Shown here in pieces: positions 24,555 through 37,409 of a DNA stretch of 64,000 nucleotides (within the stretch, counting starts at the first letter, position 1; each line of letters begins with the position of its first letter). Source of the stretch: Panagrolaimus kolymaensis (taxonomy: Eukaryota > Nematoda > Chromadorea > Rhabditida > Panagrolaimidae); the NCBI GenBank assembly GCA_028622995.1, contig JAJQJQ010000022.1, positions 930,001 through 994,000 of the forward strand, written 5' to 3'. The translations under genes and the position numbers were made by a program. Under the pieces are notes generated by a model. The model saw nothing but the letters and a program-made list of their open reading frames with translations. It searched no databases and was not told the DNA's origin.

Positions 24555-25674
24555 TGCTGAAAAAAAAATGAAAAAAAAATAACAAAACGTTATGATTCAA
24601 CCTGGCACGATGAAGAGTGACTAAAAAATGAATCAAGAGTTACACTTGTGTAGCGGAAAAAAATAAAAATAAAATTCTATTTCATTTCAAGAAAAACGGT
24701 TAAACTTTTAACTTTTGCACTAATTTAAAACCAAAATGTAAAAAAATAAATAAAGCGCTTCACGATTATGCAACACTTCCAAAAATTTTTTTTAGTAAAT
24801 GCCCCTTATTTAATATTCACATAATTATACTTTTGCTATAAAATATTATAAAAATGGAAATGGGAGGCTTAATAATACAAGAAAAAATAAGGAACAATGA
24901 ATACGGAATGAGTTTTTTGTTGTGTAAAAATTTATGAAAATTAAAAGAGAAAATGAACAAAAAAAAGTGTAAATTGATTTATCATTTTAATCGCCACCGC
25001 TAATGCTGATCAACGCTAACGGCTGATCGAGAGAAAAAAAAATGAACGAAAAATTGTGCGTCCATCGATTTTTTTTCTTTCTTTTTTTTCAAATCGCAAA
25101 GGAAATGATTACAAAATATATTTAACACATTCTTTATCGATAAATCACAATCATTTTTTTATTTATTGTCTAAGGTTGCTTTTTTCTGCATTTAAAAAAA
25201 AGTTGTCATTATTTCGATATTACATAAAAAAATCAAAATAAAGAAAGAACATTTCCTGCTTTTTTAATTTACAACAAATTACAAAACCATTCATGGTTAT
25301 TCAGTTATATCAAGGATAAAGTCTTTCTTTCTTATTTACTCGAAAAATTAATCCTTTGCACACTTTTTTTTTACAAACTTATCCTCAAGCAGCGTCATTA
25401 GTCTTAAAAAATGCTTGAGTGTTAAAAAACACTTATGTAATAAGTCTTTCCATTTATAGCATCGAATGTTAATCCTCAAGTTGGTGATATTTGTAATTGG
25501 TTAACAGCTCGCGTTTAAATAGATTCATCAAGAACAAATTATTTTTTACAATGTTCTGCTCAAAATGCAGGGTAATTTCTTAATTTTCCACTTTTTAATC
25601 AATCGGTATTTATTATAAAATTATTATTTTAAGATGGATTTTATATTAAAAACTATACAAAAAAATAAGTTATT
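24555..25674. other. intergenic
   Basis: AT-rich 1.1 kb separating two transporter genes on the same strand. No coding exon or repeat recognised. Confidence 0.5.
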
Positions 25675-28166
25675 TTAAAAATGAACACTTGGATTACGTG
25701 AAGCTCTTTTAATGGGTGATGCACCCAAATGATGCGCGGCTTCATCATAACTTGCAACCGTTAATCTTCGAAGTCGAATATTTGCTTCTCGTTCTTCTTC
25801 GGTCATAAATAAAAGTTCCACTTCTTCAATTGAGCATCCTTTAGTTTCTGGGACAAAGAAATATATGAATATTAAACTAACAACTGTTATGCCAGCGTAA
25901 ATAAAGAATGCGCCTAAAATGAATTTATTTTTGAATTGTTTTCGCATTGAAACAGATATAACAAAAAAAGTTCATGTCGAAAGTTTAGGATCACTAGAAG
26001 CTTACCTGCTTTAGTAACAGCTTGGGTCAAAGTTAAAAATGTTAAAGAAACAATTAAATTTAATGTCCAATTCACAAATGTCGCGATAGAGATGCATGTG
26101 GATCTTGCCCATAAAGGATAAAATTCTGAGTTTACTACCCATGGCACGGGTGCATAACCAGATGAAAAACAAAATAAATATATAACCATTAAAACTATTG
26201 GAAATATCGTCCATTGAGTATGACAATAAACATCAGCAAATTCATATGTTATTGATGAATTATTTGGATCTAGATGATATTCATCTCTCTTGGTTGATGT
26301 GTTGGCAATACATATCCCAATTTCAGAATTTTTATCTCCATCATCATCCGCCACGGGTAAACAATAACCATCTATTCGTTGATCTTTAATTGAACAAAAT
26401 CCACATTTATCATCTGTGACACATGCATCACAATTTGAATATTTGCATTTAGTTTGATTCCATTTAGAAAAACCATCAGGTGATTCTTTTGCTGAATCTT
26501 TATTTATCATTACAAATGCTCCACCAAGTAATGTTAATGAAATGATGACTCCAAGAACAGAAGCCATAAGAAGTTTTCTACGACCTACTTTTTCAATCTA
26601 AAATTTAAATAATGAAAAATAAATTAATTAAAATTTAATTTTTTTTGTGTTTCTAGTTTAAATTTGGGTGTTGGAGCCTTAACTCAAAAATTTTCAAAAA
26701 TGGTTTGAAAGTTTTTTGAATTTTGCGTGATACAAATACTTACAATAAAAATAGGAATAAAGGTTCCCAAAAAATTTATTCCTGCTGTTGCAACTGAAAG
26801 CCAAATAGTTTCATGATCATCTTTGACCCCCGTAGATCGAATAATCGTTCCTGTATAATACCTACAAATTCATTTTTAAATTACATATTTTTTCATCTCC
26901 TTACATGATAGTATTAACTCCACTAAATTGTTGAAACATTTGTAACAAACTTCCAATAAGTAAAGCTTTTCGAATGTGAGGAGTTTTTAAAATTCTTCCC
27001 AAAATAAATCCACCACCTACGCCATTTGCAATTGCATCTTGTTTTTGCTCCTCTGAAGCTACAGCAATTTCTTCAAGTTCATATTTAACCCATTCGCTAT
27101 CGCCATTATAAATTTTTTCCAGAACTTCTTCACATTCTTTTTGTCTGTTATTTTCATAAAGCCATCGAGGTGATTCGGGAAGAAATAAGAAACCAATAAA
27201 TTGAATGATGGCTGGTGTAGCAGCAAATCCAAGCATCAATCTAAAATATGAAAAATTGGATTGGTTTAGATTTATTTTGTTTTAAAGGTTTTGTTTTTAA
27301 CGTGAAGGGGACATTTTTGTTGTTGCAGAAATCTTAGATAACAATAATTTTTTTCAAATCAATTAACTCGCTTTTTTATTGTCTGTTTTTTTCTTCTCTA
27401 GTAAGCTCCAAGTTTTTGTTTAAACTTTTTTTTATTACTCATGACTTACCTCCATCCAACCCTTTCAGGATTAATATAAGAAAATCCACCAGCAATAATA
27501 TTAGCTGCGACTAAACCCACAGTGATCATAAGTTGAAAACCAGTAACAAGTTGGCCACGAATATGAGCGGGTGAAGCTTCAGAAATATACATTGGAACTA
27601 TCATCGATGCAAAACCGATGGCTAAACCCAATAAAATTCTTCCAACTAATAAAATCCATCGATCAAATGCTCCACCACAAATTAAAGCTCCAATAGTAAA
27701 AATAATTGTTGAAAGAACGATCATTCGTTTTCGACCAAATTTATCTGATGCCACTCCAGCAACCAATGATCCAATTCCAGCAAATCCTGGAGTTATGGAA
27801 ACAACGATTTCTTGCCATAAATTTGATGATAATTTCATTGGATCATCTTTTTTAATATATAACATTGCATCGGAAACAATTCCAGTGTCGTATCCGAAAA
27901 GAAATCCACCGATGACCGCCATAAATGCGAGAAGATAAATAAAACTTCCAAGTTGTGGAATATGTGGAGGCTTGGGAATTCCTGAATTCGAGATCGCTGC
28001 CTAAAGACATGTTTTACATATTTTCGAAATAAAACATAAAAAGTGGCTTTCAGGAATTCAGAAAATTTTGTCAAGATTTGCAATATTTGCATTTTAAACT
28101 CCAAATGTCCAAAAAAAGTTTCCTGCGATTCAAAGAAAATAAACTTACCACATTGACTTGAACCAT
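25675..28166 (-). CDS. proton/myo-inositol cotransporter (SLC2A13/HMIT type)
   Basis: Six exons (28149-28166, 27450-28000, 26905-27240, 26744-26861, 26006-26597, 25675-25913) join to 617 aa. The 18-bp first exon encodes only MVQVNV. Sugar-porter motifs are present: [16 protein letters not shown] in TM1, [26 protein letters not shown] in TM7, and VPETKG after TM12. The diagnostic feature is the large extracellular loop between TM9 and TM10 with paired Cys ([15 protein letters not shown]), found in HMIT proteins and their C. elegans hmit-1 relatives. These import myo-inositol with protons for osmoregulation and phosphoinositide synthesis. The C-terminal tail carries no obvious sorting motif. 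Complete and well conserved. Confidence 0.93.
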
Positions 28167-28669
28167 TTTTAATTAGCTGTGTTAGCACTTGATTGATTAT
28201 TCAATTTAACTTTGCCCTAGACAAATAAAAAAAAGAACAGAAACTAAGAATTTTTTAAAAACTAATTAAAGACACTCATGGAAAAAAAGGGTTCTTTGCA
28301 AATGAAGGGTAAGAAAGAATCAAGAAGAAAAAAATTTGATACTACAAAATCAAATATCACTGATATCAACAAAAAAAGGCAATAGAAAGGGAAGAAGAGC
28401 TTTGTCTTTCTTCCAAAACAGCAAACAAGCAGCAAGCATATAATAAGAATGGAATGTCGTTAAAAAGTAAACACGTGTAAACGACGTGATGGTGATTAAA
28501 TACATATAATACCTTTTTTTGAATGTGTGCTTTAATCGGCTAAAAATATTTTCATACTTTTCTGGACAAAAAAAAATATTGATTAATTAATATTTTTAAA
28601 AATTAAGAAAGTTTTGAATTTTATTTATTTGTTTTCTTTCTAATACTTTTTTTAAACTAATTTTTTTGT
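28167..28669. other. intergenic
   Basis: Upstream region of the inositol transporter and 3' flank of the Nudix gene. AT-rich, with nothing further seen. Confidence 0.5.
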
Positions 28670-29458
28670 CTAACGTAGAAACACAGAAGACAAAAAATAT
28701 TTGTATGAAAAAAGTTGTGATAAAGCAAAAGAATAAACATGTGAAGCAACTTCGACTTCTCCAACTTTCATAATTTCATTTAGATATTCAAGTAATTTAT
28801 CCTTTTCAACTTGAATAACTTCAATGCATTCTATTTCACCTAAAGATTGTTTAGGATTTTGATTTTCTGGAAGATTTCCATCAATTTCAACTGCAAGAAT
28901 GGCACCGGCATTTGAGGATAAACCCGGATCGGGATATGTTCCTTTATTAGTGCAACCAAGAATTTTAGTTGCATTATATCCCGTTTCTTCATAAAGTTCA
29001 CGAAGTCCAGCTGATTCAAGGGTTTCATCGATTGTGTCAATTACACCTAAAAATTGCGAATTTTATTGGTGTTTTTTTGTGATAGTTTGTTTTAAAAGAA
29101 AGTTTACCTGCAGGAAATTCAATAATCCATCGACGAAGTGGAATTCGAAATTGTTTAACTAAAATATAATATTTTTTTCCATCATTTTTATTTAATAATG
29201 CTATAACATGGACTCCATCTGCATCAAGCTTGTTTCCGTTATGAGGTCGATGAGCATGCATCCATACCTAATAAAAAGAGGCAAGATTATTTTATATTAT
29301 AATGATGAATTTTTTAAAAGCCTTACTCTCCCAGTATTTGCACGGTCACGAAGATGAAAGTTTACAGTTTTGGTAACAATGTATTTTCCTTCAAAAACTG
29401 TTTGTTCATTAAATAATTTATAGGGGCAATCGACAGCTTTTTCACGTTCGTCTTCCAT
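28670..29458 (-). CDS. ADP-sugar pyrophosphatase, NUDT5-like Nudix hydrolase
   Basis: Exons 29327-29458, 29108-29267 and 28670-29046 join to 222 aa, near the size of NUDT5 (about 219). The fold is recognisable by EGKYIVTKTVNF, VKQFRIPLRRWIIEFPAG and the Nudix helix ESAGLRELYEETGY, which supplies the metal-binding REL-EE glutamates. The PAG to RE spacing carries one more residue than the classical box (VIDTID before ET), a small oddity. Known family role: hydrolysis of ADP-ribose and 8-oxo-GDP type nucleotides, cytosolic. Complete. Its 5' end lies about 110 bp from a hAT-type MITE. Confidence 0.88.
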
Positions 29459-29568
29459 CAATTTTTTTAATAATTTTAAATATTATCTAAGAGCCCCAAG
29501 CAGTTCATAAAAATAAGAGAAAAATTTGCAAGCACGAGCAAGCTACAAAATTAAACGTATTTACTTTA

Positions 29569-30209
29569 TTTATAGCTAGGGATGGGCAAGAGCTTCAAAA
29601 ACGTTAGTGTTCCCCGCCTTTTTTTTCGTCCATCTCTTTTTTTTCAAGCGGGTGACGGTAGAATTTTTTTGTTAGTTTTATTATTTATTTCCTCATGACT
29701 ATAATATGTAATTTTTAACGCTGATTTTAAATATGTAGCTGTAAAATAAGTTGTTGCTTCAAAGTTGCAAAATATATACATTTTTGGCTCGTTTTCCCAT
29801 ATTCCGTCTTATTCCGTCAAGGTGCTTATACCATCGGATAGAGAATTTAATTTTACATATATAGAAAAAATTACAACTTCCCGAAACTTCCCGATCCCAT
29901 TCATTTTAAAGAAAAACCAATATACTAACGTAAAAATTCCTGAAAAAATGCTTTTTTGATATTAAAAAACTAGTGGCATTCTGCGTCAAAAGGGAAAAGC
30001 GCCTTTGATGAAGTGATGCAAAAGTGTCACCTGGACGAAAAAAATTTGATTTTTAGAAATTTCAATCGCGTTTTTCATATACATTTTAATTGGCTTTCAT
30101 TTTTTCGTTAATACAAAAGTTATTTCAAATGAGCTAACGTATCTTTTGAGATAGAAACCAAAAAATTCTGTCGATTCTGAAAAAAACGCTGCCCATCCCT
30201 ATTTATAGC
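29569..30209. mobile_element. hAT-type MITE with 8-bp target site duplication
   Basis: A 625-bp element (29577-30201) starts TAGGGATGGGCAAG and ends with the inverted TGCCCATCCCTA, a 12-bp perfect terminal inverted repeat. The flanking octamer TTTATAGC is identical on both sides (29569-29576 and 30202-30209). Terminal TAG/CTA ends plus an exact 8-bp duplication define a hAT insertion. The interior shows no transposase, so it is non-autonomous. It sits upstream of the Nudix gene. Confidence 0.92.
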
Positions 30210-30549
30210 TATCTTAAAACTAGAGTGAATATCGCAATCTTATAATTCTTATTATTTATTAATTCGCAATTTTGATAAAACTAATTACGAAATCAAAAAA
30301 GAAAAAAAGCAGTCAAAAAGAAGAGAATCAAGTGTAAATTTTTTTTGTGTCTTTGCCATATTTATTATGCGTTTTCTTTCCTTTCGCAGCTACCTCTCGT
30401 GAAGATGATTCATTCCGTTAGCCATTGCTGCTTCTTTTTTTTGCTGCTGGTCATTCATTCGATTTTCTTTAGATTTCGTTTAACCGATTACATTTATTTG
30501 TGCTCATAATCCAAAAAGGTGTTCAAAAAAAGCTTTATCCTTAATTCAT

Positions 30550-30668
30550 TCAAATATTTCTTCCTAAAGGTTGAAGGAGTGAATATGCCTTTTGCAATCT
30601 CTCATAAGTTTCATATGAACTTGAATATCCACTTAATTCATTTCCTTTTTTAGGTGCAGCAACTGAAT
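30550..30668 (-). CDS. orphan coding-like terminal exon
   Basis: After a TTTTTAG acceptor the sequence reads, in one frame, DSVAAPKKGNELSGYSSSYE then TYERLQKAYSLLQPLGRNI and a stop. Amino-acid composition, the canonical acceptor and the clean stop look like the last exon of a minus-strand gene. The upstream exon is not certain. An ORF starting at 31499 (MDIKTEMSTGEHRKAF) is a candidate first exon, but the frame between them was not resolved. Product unknown. Confidence 0.4.
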
Positions 30669-31654
30669 CTAAAAATGTGGTAAATTTGTTTTCAACACAA
30701 AATTTTCAACTCCACATAATTTGTTTCGGCAGAATAATCATTCCAATATAAAATTGTTAATAAAAATGGCAGAATTTCCAAAACTAATGTCCGAAATAAA
30801 CATAAAAGCCAAAGAAGAAAAATTACTTTACTTTATTAATTATTAAAAAACTTTTTTTTCAAAAGCTACGTTGCACCTGTTCCATCTATTTTGAATTATT
30901 TTGTTTATTATAAATTTGAAATGTTATCAAATAATTACAATTTTTGTATGTAGTGTATGCTCTTTAACTCATTAATGTTTCAAAGCTATAATTAACAAAA
31001 TTTCTTACTTTTCTTCTTAAATTTTTTTTGATTTGTAAATCAAGCAGAATTGCTTCTTTTTTTTACTAAAGGAAACAAACAAGTCGTGAATTTATTGATT
31101 ATACGAAAAAGCTACATTATTTAAAAAAAACTATTAATGCTTTTTTTCTTGTTGATAAAATTAATAAATATTTTTTGCATTTTGTGGAGTAAAATGTTCT
31201 CATTTTATTGAATTATGGAAGTTAATAAAAAGGTAGTTAGTTATTCCCGTTTACTACCAAATACACATATGTAAAATCTTTCTCATTAAAAAACTCCATT
31301 AGGTTTTCTACCCAATAAAAAAAATTAAATCTACAGTAAAAATAAATACATTTAAAAAAAAACGTGAAAAGAAAATAATGTAATTTTTTTGGTTCCAAAT
31401 TGTTTTTACAAAATTTCCTCCGCAAAATTTTTCTTGGCTCCAAATCAAATTAAAAGCTTTTCTGTGTTCACCTGTCGACATTTCTGTTTTGATATCCATA
31501 ATTTAATAAAAAAAAATGTTTTTATAGCTACTTTAATTTTTTTTTCTTCTTCTGTGCATTTGGATTTTTAACCCTATTTATTTTATAGAGTCCATTCGCT
31601 CCAAATTTGTTGTTTTTGGGTAAGTTAAATAAAAATTGAAAAGGTTAGAAGAAA
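30669..31654. other. intergenic or intronic AT-rich region
   Basis: May include an intron of the orphan gene on the minus strand (candidate first exon near 31430-31499). Otherwise no support for features. Confidence 0.35.
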
Positions 31655-33173
31655 ATGTTGGCGAAAGAAGATTTAAAATACACGGATGAAAATGTTTCAT
31701 CATTTTTATGGAAGATGCATGGAAATGGAATTTTATCTTTGATTTTTACGATCATTGGGATTTATATGATTTTATTTAAATCTCCTGCAACAATGAAAAA
31801 TTATAAATGGTTTTTATTAAATATTACGGTAATTTGTTTTTTCCCTTACAAAACCCGAAACAATGGCAAACAACCATTATACCGATTATATAAATTTTGC
31901 CTTTATGAGTAAAAAATTAACTTTTTGCGTATTTCTAAAATTAATTTACTGAAAAAATATCTTATTTTTGTTTATTTGTTTATCTAAAAATTTGGTTTTT
32001 AATGTTTTCCTTTTTCTTCTAAGGTTAGCACGCAAAATAATTGCAAGAAAAAAAGAGCGAAAATTTGCTAAAAAAATTCTAGCAAAAAAATGCAATTATT
32101 AAAAATAAACATTTTCATCCGCAACGTTATTATCGAAATTTACATATTATTCTTGTTTTTTTTTCAGTTATCAATTCTATGGTTTGAATTTTTTATTATC
32201 CTTTTATATACTCCTTTTCCAATTTTTCCCATTCCTGGTTTTTGTGCAATTGGATTAACAAGCAAATTAGGTCCATATTGGGGAGCCACCGTGCCTTTTG
32301 TAAGTTTTTCATTTTCATTCTGGAGATGCAAACGAGTTTTTAGTGGCTATTATGTCAATTTCTTGGAATTTGTGGTATGGCGGTTAATTATGCAGCTATT
32401 TTTCGTTTAACCGCCATTTATGGAGTTGCTGATAAACTATCTAAACCTATTTTTATTTTCTTAATGATTCTTGGTCAATTGTTTTACTCTACGCCTACTT
32501 TAGTTTCCGGCTTGATTGCTTTAGACGATGTTGATAAAGCCATTATGGAAGTGATTCAAGTAAGAAATTAAACAACAATTTTAAATTTAGAAAAATTTAG
32601 TAAAACAAATATTTTGCTGCAAAGCTTATTTTAAATTTTTTTAATTGAATCCTTTTTTAGATTTATCCAAATTAAAATAAATTCATTCAAGCACATACGT
32701 GTTTTGCTATTCCATTTGATAATAATCCTCGATTATATATTTGCACATTTATTGCTTTATTTCAATTAGTTTTTTGTCAAAGTATTTCCACGATAGTTTT
32801 ATTTTTGGCGTTTAAAGCATTATTAAATCGTCAAAAAATTATGTCGAAAAAATTGTATAATATGCATAAACAATTTATTATTTCATTAATGGTTCAATCT
32901 GGAGTTCCATTTGTTACAATAAATGTTCCATTTTTACTTTATGGAATATTTTTAATTACTCAATCTTCAGCGGGAATTCAATGGTCACAAATTATGTTTG
33001 TTTGTGTTACATCGCATTCATATTTTAATACGATTATTATGATTTCATTAACGATGCCATATCGACAAGCAATATTTAATTTTTTTGGCATCTTTGAACC
33101 AAAACGAAAACAAAGCCTTTTTGTTACTCCCGTTTCTACCGTAGGAAATAGATTATCTCTTAGTAGAATATAA
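31655..33173 (+). pseudogene. Srh-like 7TM receptor with in-frame stop
   Basis: Exons 31655-31828, 32168-32299, 32344-32559 and 32661-33173 join to 345 codons in phase. Srh-type features: FKSPATMKNYKWFLLNIT, PFPIFPIPGFCAIGLTSKLG after TM2, KKLYNMHKQFIISLMVQSG before TM6, and HSYFNTIIMISLTMPYRQ at TM7. Only the start of exon 4 is damaged: after the acceptor the codons read I-Y-P-N then TAA (32673-32675), then N-K-F-I-Q-A-H in the expected frame. Another acceptor (TTCAAG at 32689-32691) would skip the stop but puts the rest out of phase. So this is a recent pseudogene, a null allele or a sequence error. The remaining 170 codons are intact, including the TM7 PYR motif. Confidence 0.7.
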
Positions 33174-33939
33174 AGAAAAAGAACTTAAAGCACTTTTCTC
33201 AAGCCTTAATTGGCTGACTTCCTCCAGTAGCATAGAAAAATTTAATTTATTATATTTTAATTAATTGTTTTTTTAATGAAAGTTTTTAATTTTTTTAAAT
33301 TAATTTTGTTAAATGCCATATTTTTATTTTTTTTATAATTAATTAAATCAAAAACAATTATAAATAAATATTTAAATATCGTAACTTCAGTTCTTATTAT
33401 ACATATGAATCACCTTCATGCTTATATAAGCGTTGCTATGGCAATTAACAAAAAAAATCTTAATTATTAAAAAAGTGATTAGCCTAAATCTAAGTTGTTT
33501 TGACTTTAAAACTTGCATAGTTTCAAACAAAATCTTGGATGTGTTTTGAATGACAAAAAAAACAGAAACGAAAAAAATCATTTCCAACCGAAATTCTGCA
33601 AAATCTCGGTCTATGTATGGTTTTGCCTTTTTACAGAAAAAGCATCATACTGTATAATTTTTTGAGGAAAAGTGACAACAATTAAAAAGGAAAAAAAATA
33701 TTTATAAAAAATAATTTTACCACTTTGAGTAAGCAATTATAAATATAAAAAATAATTATAATAAACAAAGTGCATTCATCCACGGTAAAAATAAATAAGT
33801 CTTTTTTTAAACGGTATAAAAAATAAATAATTAAAAAATATTTTTCTTTCTTTTTTTTAAATTATTATCTAAAAAATTTAAAGAAAAAAGTGGTCGTCTT
33901 TTTAATTTTTTCTCTGCTGAACAAAAAAAAAACCGAGAT
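33174..33939. other. intergenic
   Basis: Very AT-rich, with no feature recognised. Confidence 0.5.
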
Positions 33940-35114
33940 ATGGAACAAAATGTATATCTTTTACATTTTATTATTATTTTATTTTTATCTTTGATATCTT
34001 TGAGATTTTCATTTATAATTTTGTCACAAAAAATTTTATTCAAAAAAACTTTCCACTTATCTCCGCTGATTACTGTGTATTTTACTTTAATTTTTGCTCA
34101 AAGTTTAATGTCAATTATTTATTATTTATATTCCATTGCTTTTTGGCGTCCAAATTCGGTAATTTATGATTCAAGAATTTTGCTGATTTTGGGTTTGAGC
34201 TGTGCCTTTTTATTATTTTTACATCCATTTGTGGAAATCTTTCTTTGCATTGAACGTTGTATTGCCGTAATTTTTCCATTTAAATATGGTGACAAAGCTA
34301 AAATGTTTTATCTTTCAATAACTTTAATTTTATTGGCTTTCATTAGTGCCACAGTTTTATATCAAGTTTATTCCATCAATATTTTTCCACAAAACCCAGA
34401 AACAAATTGCAGAGTTTATTATTGCCTTGGATTTTTTCTTTCTCAAAAATATTCTATGATTGTTCGAATTTCGATTGCTTGCATCAGTGTTTTATGTTCC
34501 ATGGTTTTGGTATTTTCGTTGAATAAGTGCCTTCATAATAATACATCCGCAGCTATGAAAAGAGTAAACAAAACTATTTTAATGATGATTTTTGCTTCCA
34601 TTGTATTTGACTTTTGCCCAAATTTGATTGGACAAATTTTTCAAAGTGTATGTTTTTTTTAATTTTGGAAATTTTGGTTTAAAAAAAGTGGCAATGAGCT
34701 TTGATGAAAAACGAAAGAAATCAAGCATAAAAAAATCTCACAGAAAATTGTTTCGAAAGCGAAGTAGCTGAATTTTTTAGTTTCCTAAAAAACTCAAAAT
34801 AAGAATTTTTTTAACGAGCTTTATTTTGAAACAGCATTGTAGACTTTATAAAGAAACACATGCAAAAATATTACTTTTTTGTTATTTCTAAAAACTAGAA
34901 TAATTCGTTCATCTTTTTTTTTTGAAATTTATGAAGCATTAAAAAACTTGTACAATACAACTTTTAGATAACTCAAAGAAATTTATTGGATTTTATTGGT
35001 CCTTATACCCTTATTTGTGGAACATTAAATATAACTTTGTGTAGTGGACTCTATTGCCGAACTTTAAAAGCAACAATCAATCCCAGTATTATCATTTCTG
35101 TTTTTAAACGTTAA
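33940..35114 (+). CDS. nematode 7TM chemoreceptor, class unresolved
   Basis: Two exons (33940-34647, 34968-35114) join to 284 aa. Six hydrophobic segments are seen in exon 1 and the seventh in exon 2. The TM3 end reads FLCIERCIAVIFPFKYGDKA, an ERC/DRY-like motif in the position used by rhodopsin-type receptors. Two Cys in CRVYYCLG lie in extracellular loop 2. The end GLYCRTLKATINPSIIISVF carries the NP of TM7. This organisation fits the Sra/Srab/Srbc or Srsx groups better than Srh, but I cannot decide. The short C-tail ends SVFKR. No lesion seen. Confidence 0.75.
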
Positions 35115-35367
35115 TAATGTCTTAAAATTTTGCTGTGCTTTTACTAATTATTTTATAAATATTTTTACAAAAAAAAAAACAAGAAAAAATTTAAATGAAA
35201 TCCGATTGCAATGTTGATAAAAAAATAAAAAACAAAAACATCCCACATAAAAAATAATTAAATAAATTACTGACTTAAATAAAATTATGAAAATCATCAA
35301 TGGATGATTCGATAGTTTTTGAACAAAAAAACACAAATTTAATAAAAACCAATAAGTTTAAAAAATT
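35115..35367. other. convergent 3' flanks
   Basis: Short AT-rich junction between converging genes. Confidence 0.5.
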
Positions 35368-37409
35368 CTAAGCTTTGAACAAAGTTTGTTTTAAATATTT
35401 TGGGTGAGCGAAATGATTTTGTTCAGCTTCTTGGATCCATTTTTGAATGTTTTCAAGAATGATTTTTCTCGCATTTTTCAATGATTCACTATCTCCGTCC
35501 GTTGATGCTCCGAGGTCAGAACAATGTGAAGCACCTTCAATTTCATATGTAACAACCGAGGGATGATTGGATTCTGTGAGACATAAATCTTTCCATGGGT
35601 CAAATGTGCCCCAAGTAGCGACAACATTCGTGCCTTTGTAATTTTCTGTTCCTCCATATTCTTGTGTTACCTTTGCTGTGACATTTACAAAGTGGTCAAA
35701 GGTGTATTTTTCACCAAAAAGTTCTTTGCATAGATTTACATGATAACTAAAAAACATAATTCGTTACAACAACAAAAAAGGTGAATCGGAAGATGATGAA
35801 AATCGTAGTCAAATAAATGTTTTTCGATAGTTTAATAAATCTTCCTAGGCTGGGAATCAAAGTTTAGAAAACTTACTATAAAGGTAATTTTGTCCCAAAA
35901 TACTACTTTTATCTGAAACAGTTACAAACGCAACTTGATGATTACAAACTTGCCATAACCATGCTCTATCTGTTGCATGTAAAGGGTTTTCATATCCAGG
36001 ATTTTTATAAAGGTGAATCATATTTCGCATGAAATTAGATTTAGCTTCCACAGATTTCAAATCTCGAGATGGACCACTTTTTACTAAAGCTTTTTGGGCT
36101 ATTGCCAAATTAAAAACTTTATTTTTTGATGGAATATTCATTATTTGACAAAGTTTTGCAATTCCATTGCTATTCTAAAAATTTAATGTTAATAAACAAT
36201 TAGGTGCAAATGAATAATTACATCAGATGGGTTATTATATTGAACAACATTAGCGATTGGGCCCAAAATCCAAAAATAGTAAAATTCGCCGGCTTCAAAA
36301 TCAGTTATTTTTGTTTCGTTAAGCAAGCTTCTATAAAAATGTGCTTCTATGAATGTTCATATAATTAAAAAGCATAAACTAACCCAAATAAAATATTCAA
36401 ATTGCTTCTTCCCTTCGACGTTTCCAAAAATTGTGCCATTTCATTCAAAGCCATTTTTATGCTGTTTGCGCATTCAGAATCATAAGAGCGAATAGCTTCT
36501 TCACAGTTATGATAATACCCTAAAAAATTAAAATTTGTTTTTTTTAGTTTATACTACCTAAAAAGGATTTTTATATAAAAAGTGCTGTCTTACTAACCAT
36601 AATAATCCAGAACTACATATACAGTGGGAGAACTTCCTACAGCGCCAATAACTAATTCGGGATATTTTTGACGAAACCAAAGTGCTAAGGCACCAGTATA
36701 CGAACCACCAAAAACGATCCATTTTGGACTGTAAAGATTAAGTACTAAATTTCGAGTTTTAATAAAATAAGCCGCGTCCGCTAAAGCTTGCTCGGTTGTA
36801 AGATATTTTAAATTTTCATCAGTTTGGTTTCTACAAAAAAAAATTAAAGACTTTTGATAACTAAAAAAATCTCTTACTCAAATGGCCGACTTTCACCATA
36901 AAATCGATGTTCAAGCATCCATATGGTAGCACCAACTACTTGCGCCCATTCTACCAATGGCAAATCTTCGCTTACAATATCGATAACGGATGAAGCTGAT
37001 TCACCTCCAAGCAACAAAAAATTTGGGCCATTAGGTTTAGAATATTCATCATTTTTCCAATATCTCTTAAACCCAATTATGTTTTCTTTTATTATGTTAA
37101 AAAAACATACTTGCAACCAGTCATCGGAGTTAAGCGTTGGAACAAAATGATCAACTTTTTGTAAGATACGATGAGCAAAGCTTGTTTCAAGAGGTTTTAG
37201 AAGCAATCTTACATCATCATATTCAGAATTTGAATCTAATTGAGGCTTTTTATGATTGAAACTTTTTCCAAAGTTATTTAATTTATTCAAATCTACCGAA
37301 TTTGAAGGTTCAAATAAAATCTTTAAAATTACGATTTATTTATTAGTCGGTTCAAAAACACTATATTTACCAGAATCCAAATCAATGTAATTGAGGCTTT
37401 AAGAATCAT
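35368..37409 (-). CDS. S28 serine carboxypeptidase (PRCP/K12H4.7 type), copy A
   Basis: Multi-exon gene. The first exon (37371-37409) encodes MILKASITLIWIL, which with the next exon forms a signal peptide. The body follows the lysosomal Pro-X carboxypeptidase/thymus-specific serine protease family: VDHFVP, FLLLGGES, LEHRFYGES, then nucleophile Ser in VFGGSYTGALALWFR, Asp in TFDPWKDLC and His in EGASHCSDLGAS. The triad is complete. Predicted role is removal of C-terminal residues after Pro, or dipeptides, in lysosome or gut lumen; it is secreted or lysosomal. Four or more N-linked sequons are present. Copy B follows at about 400 bp with closely similar exon boundaries. Internal exon edges were read by eye and a few may be off by a codon. 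Confidence 0.88.

Noticed and set aside
27618..27938. Plus-strand ORF of 106 codons opposite the inositol transporter
   Set aside because: Antisense shadow of a well-conserved exon.
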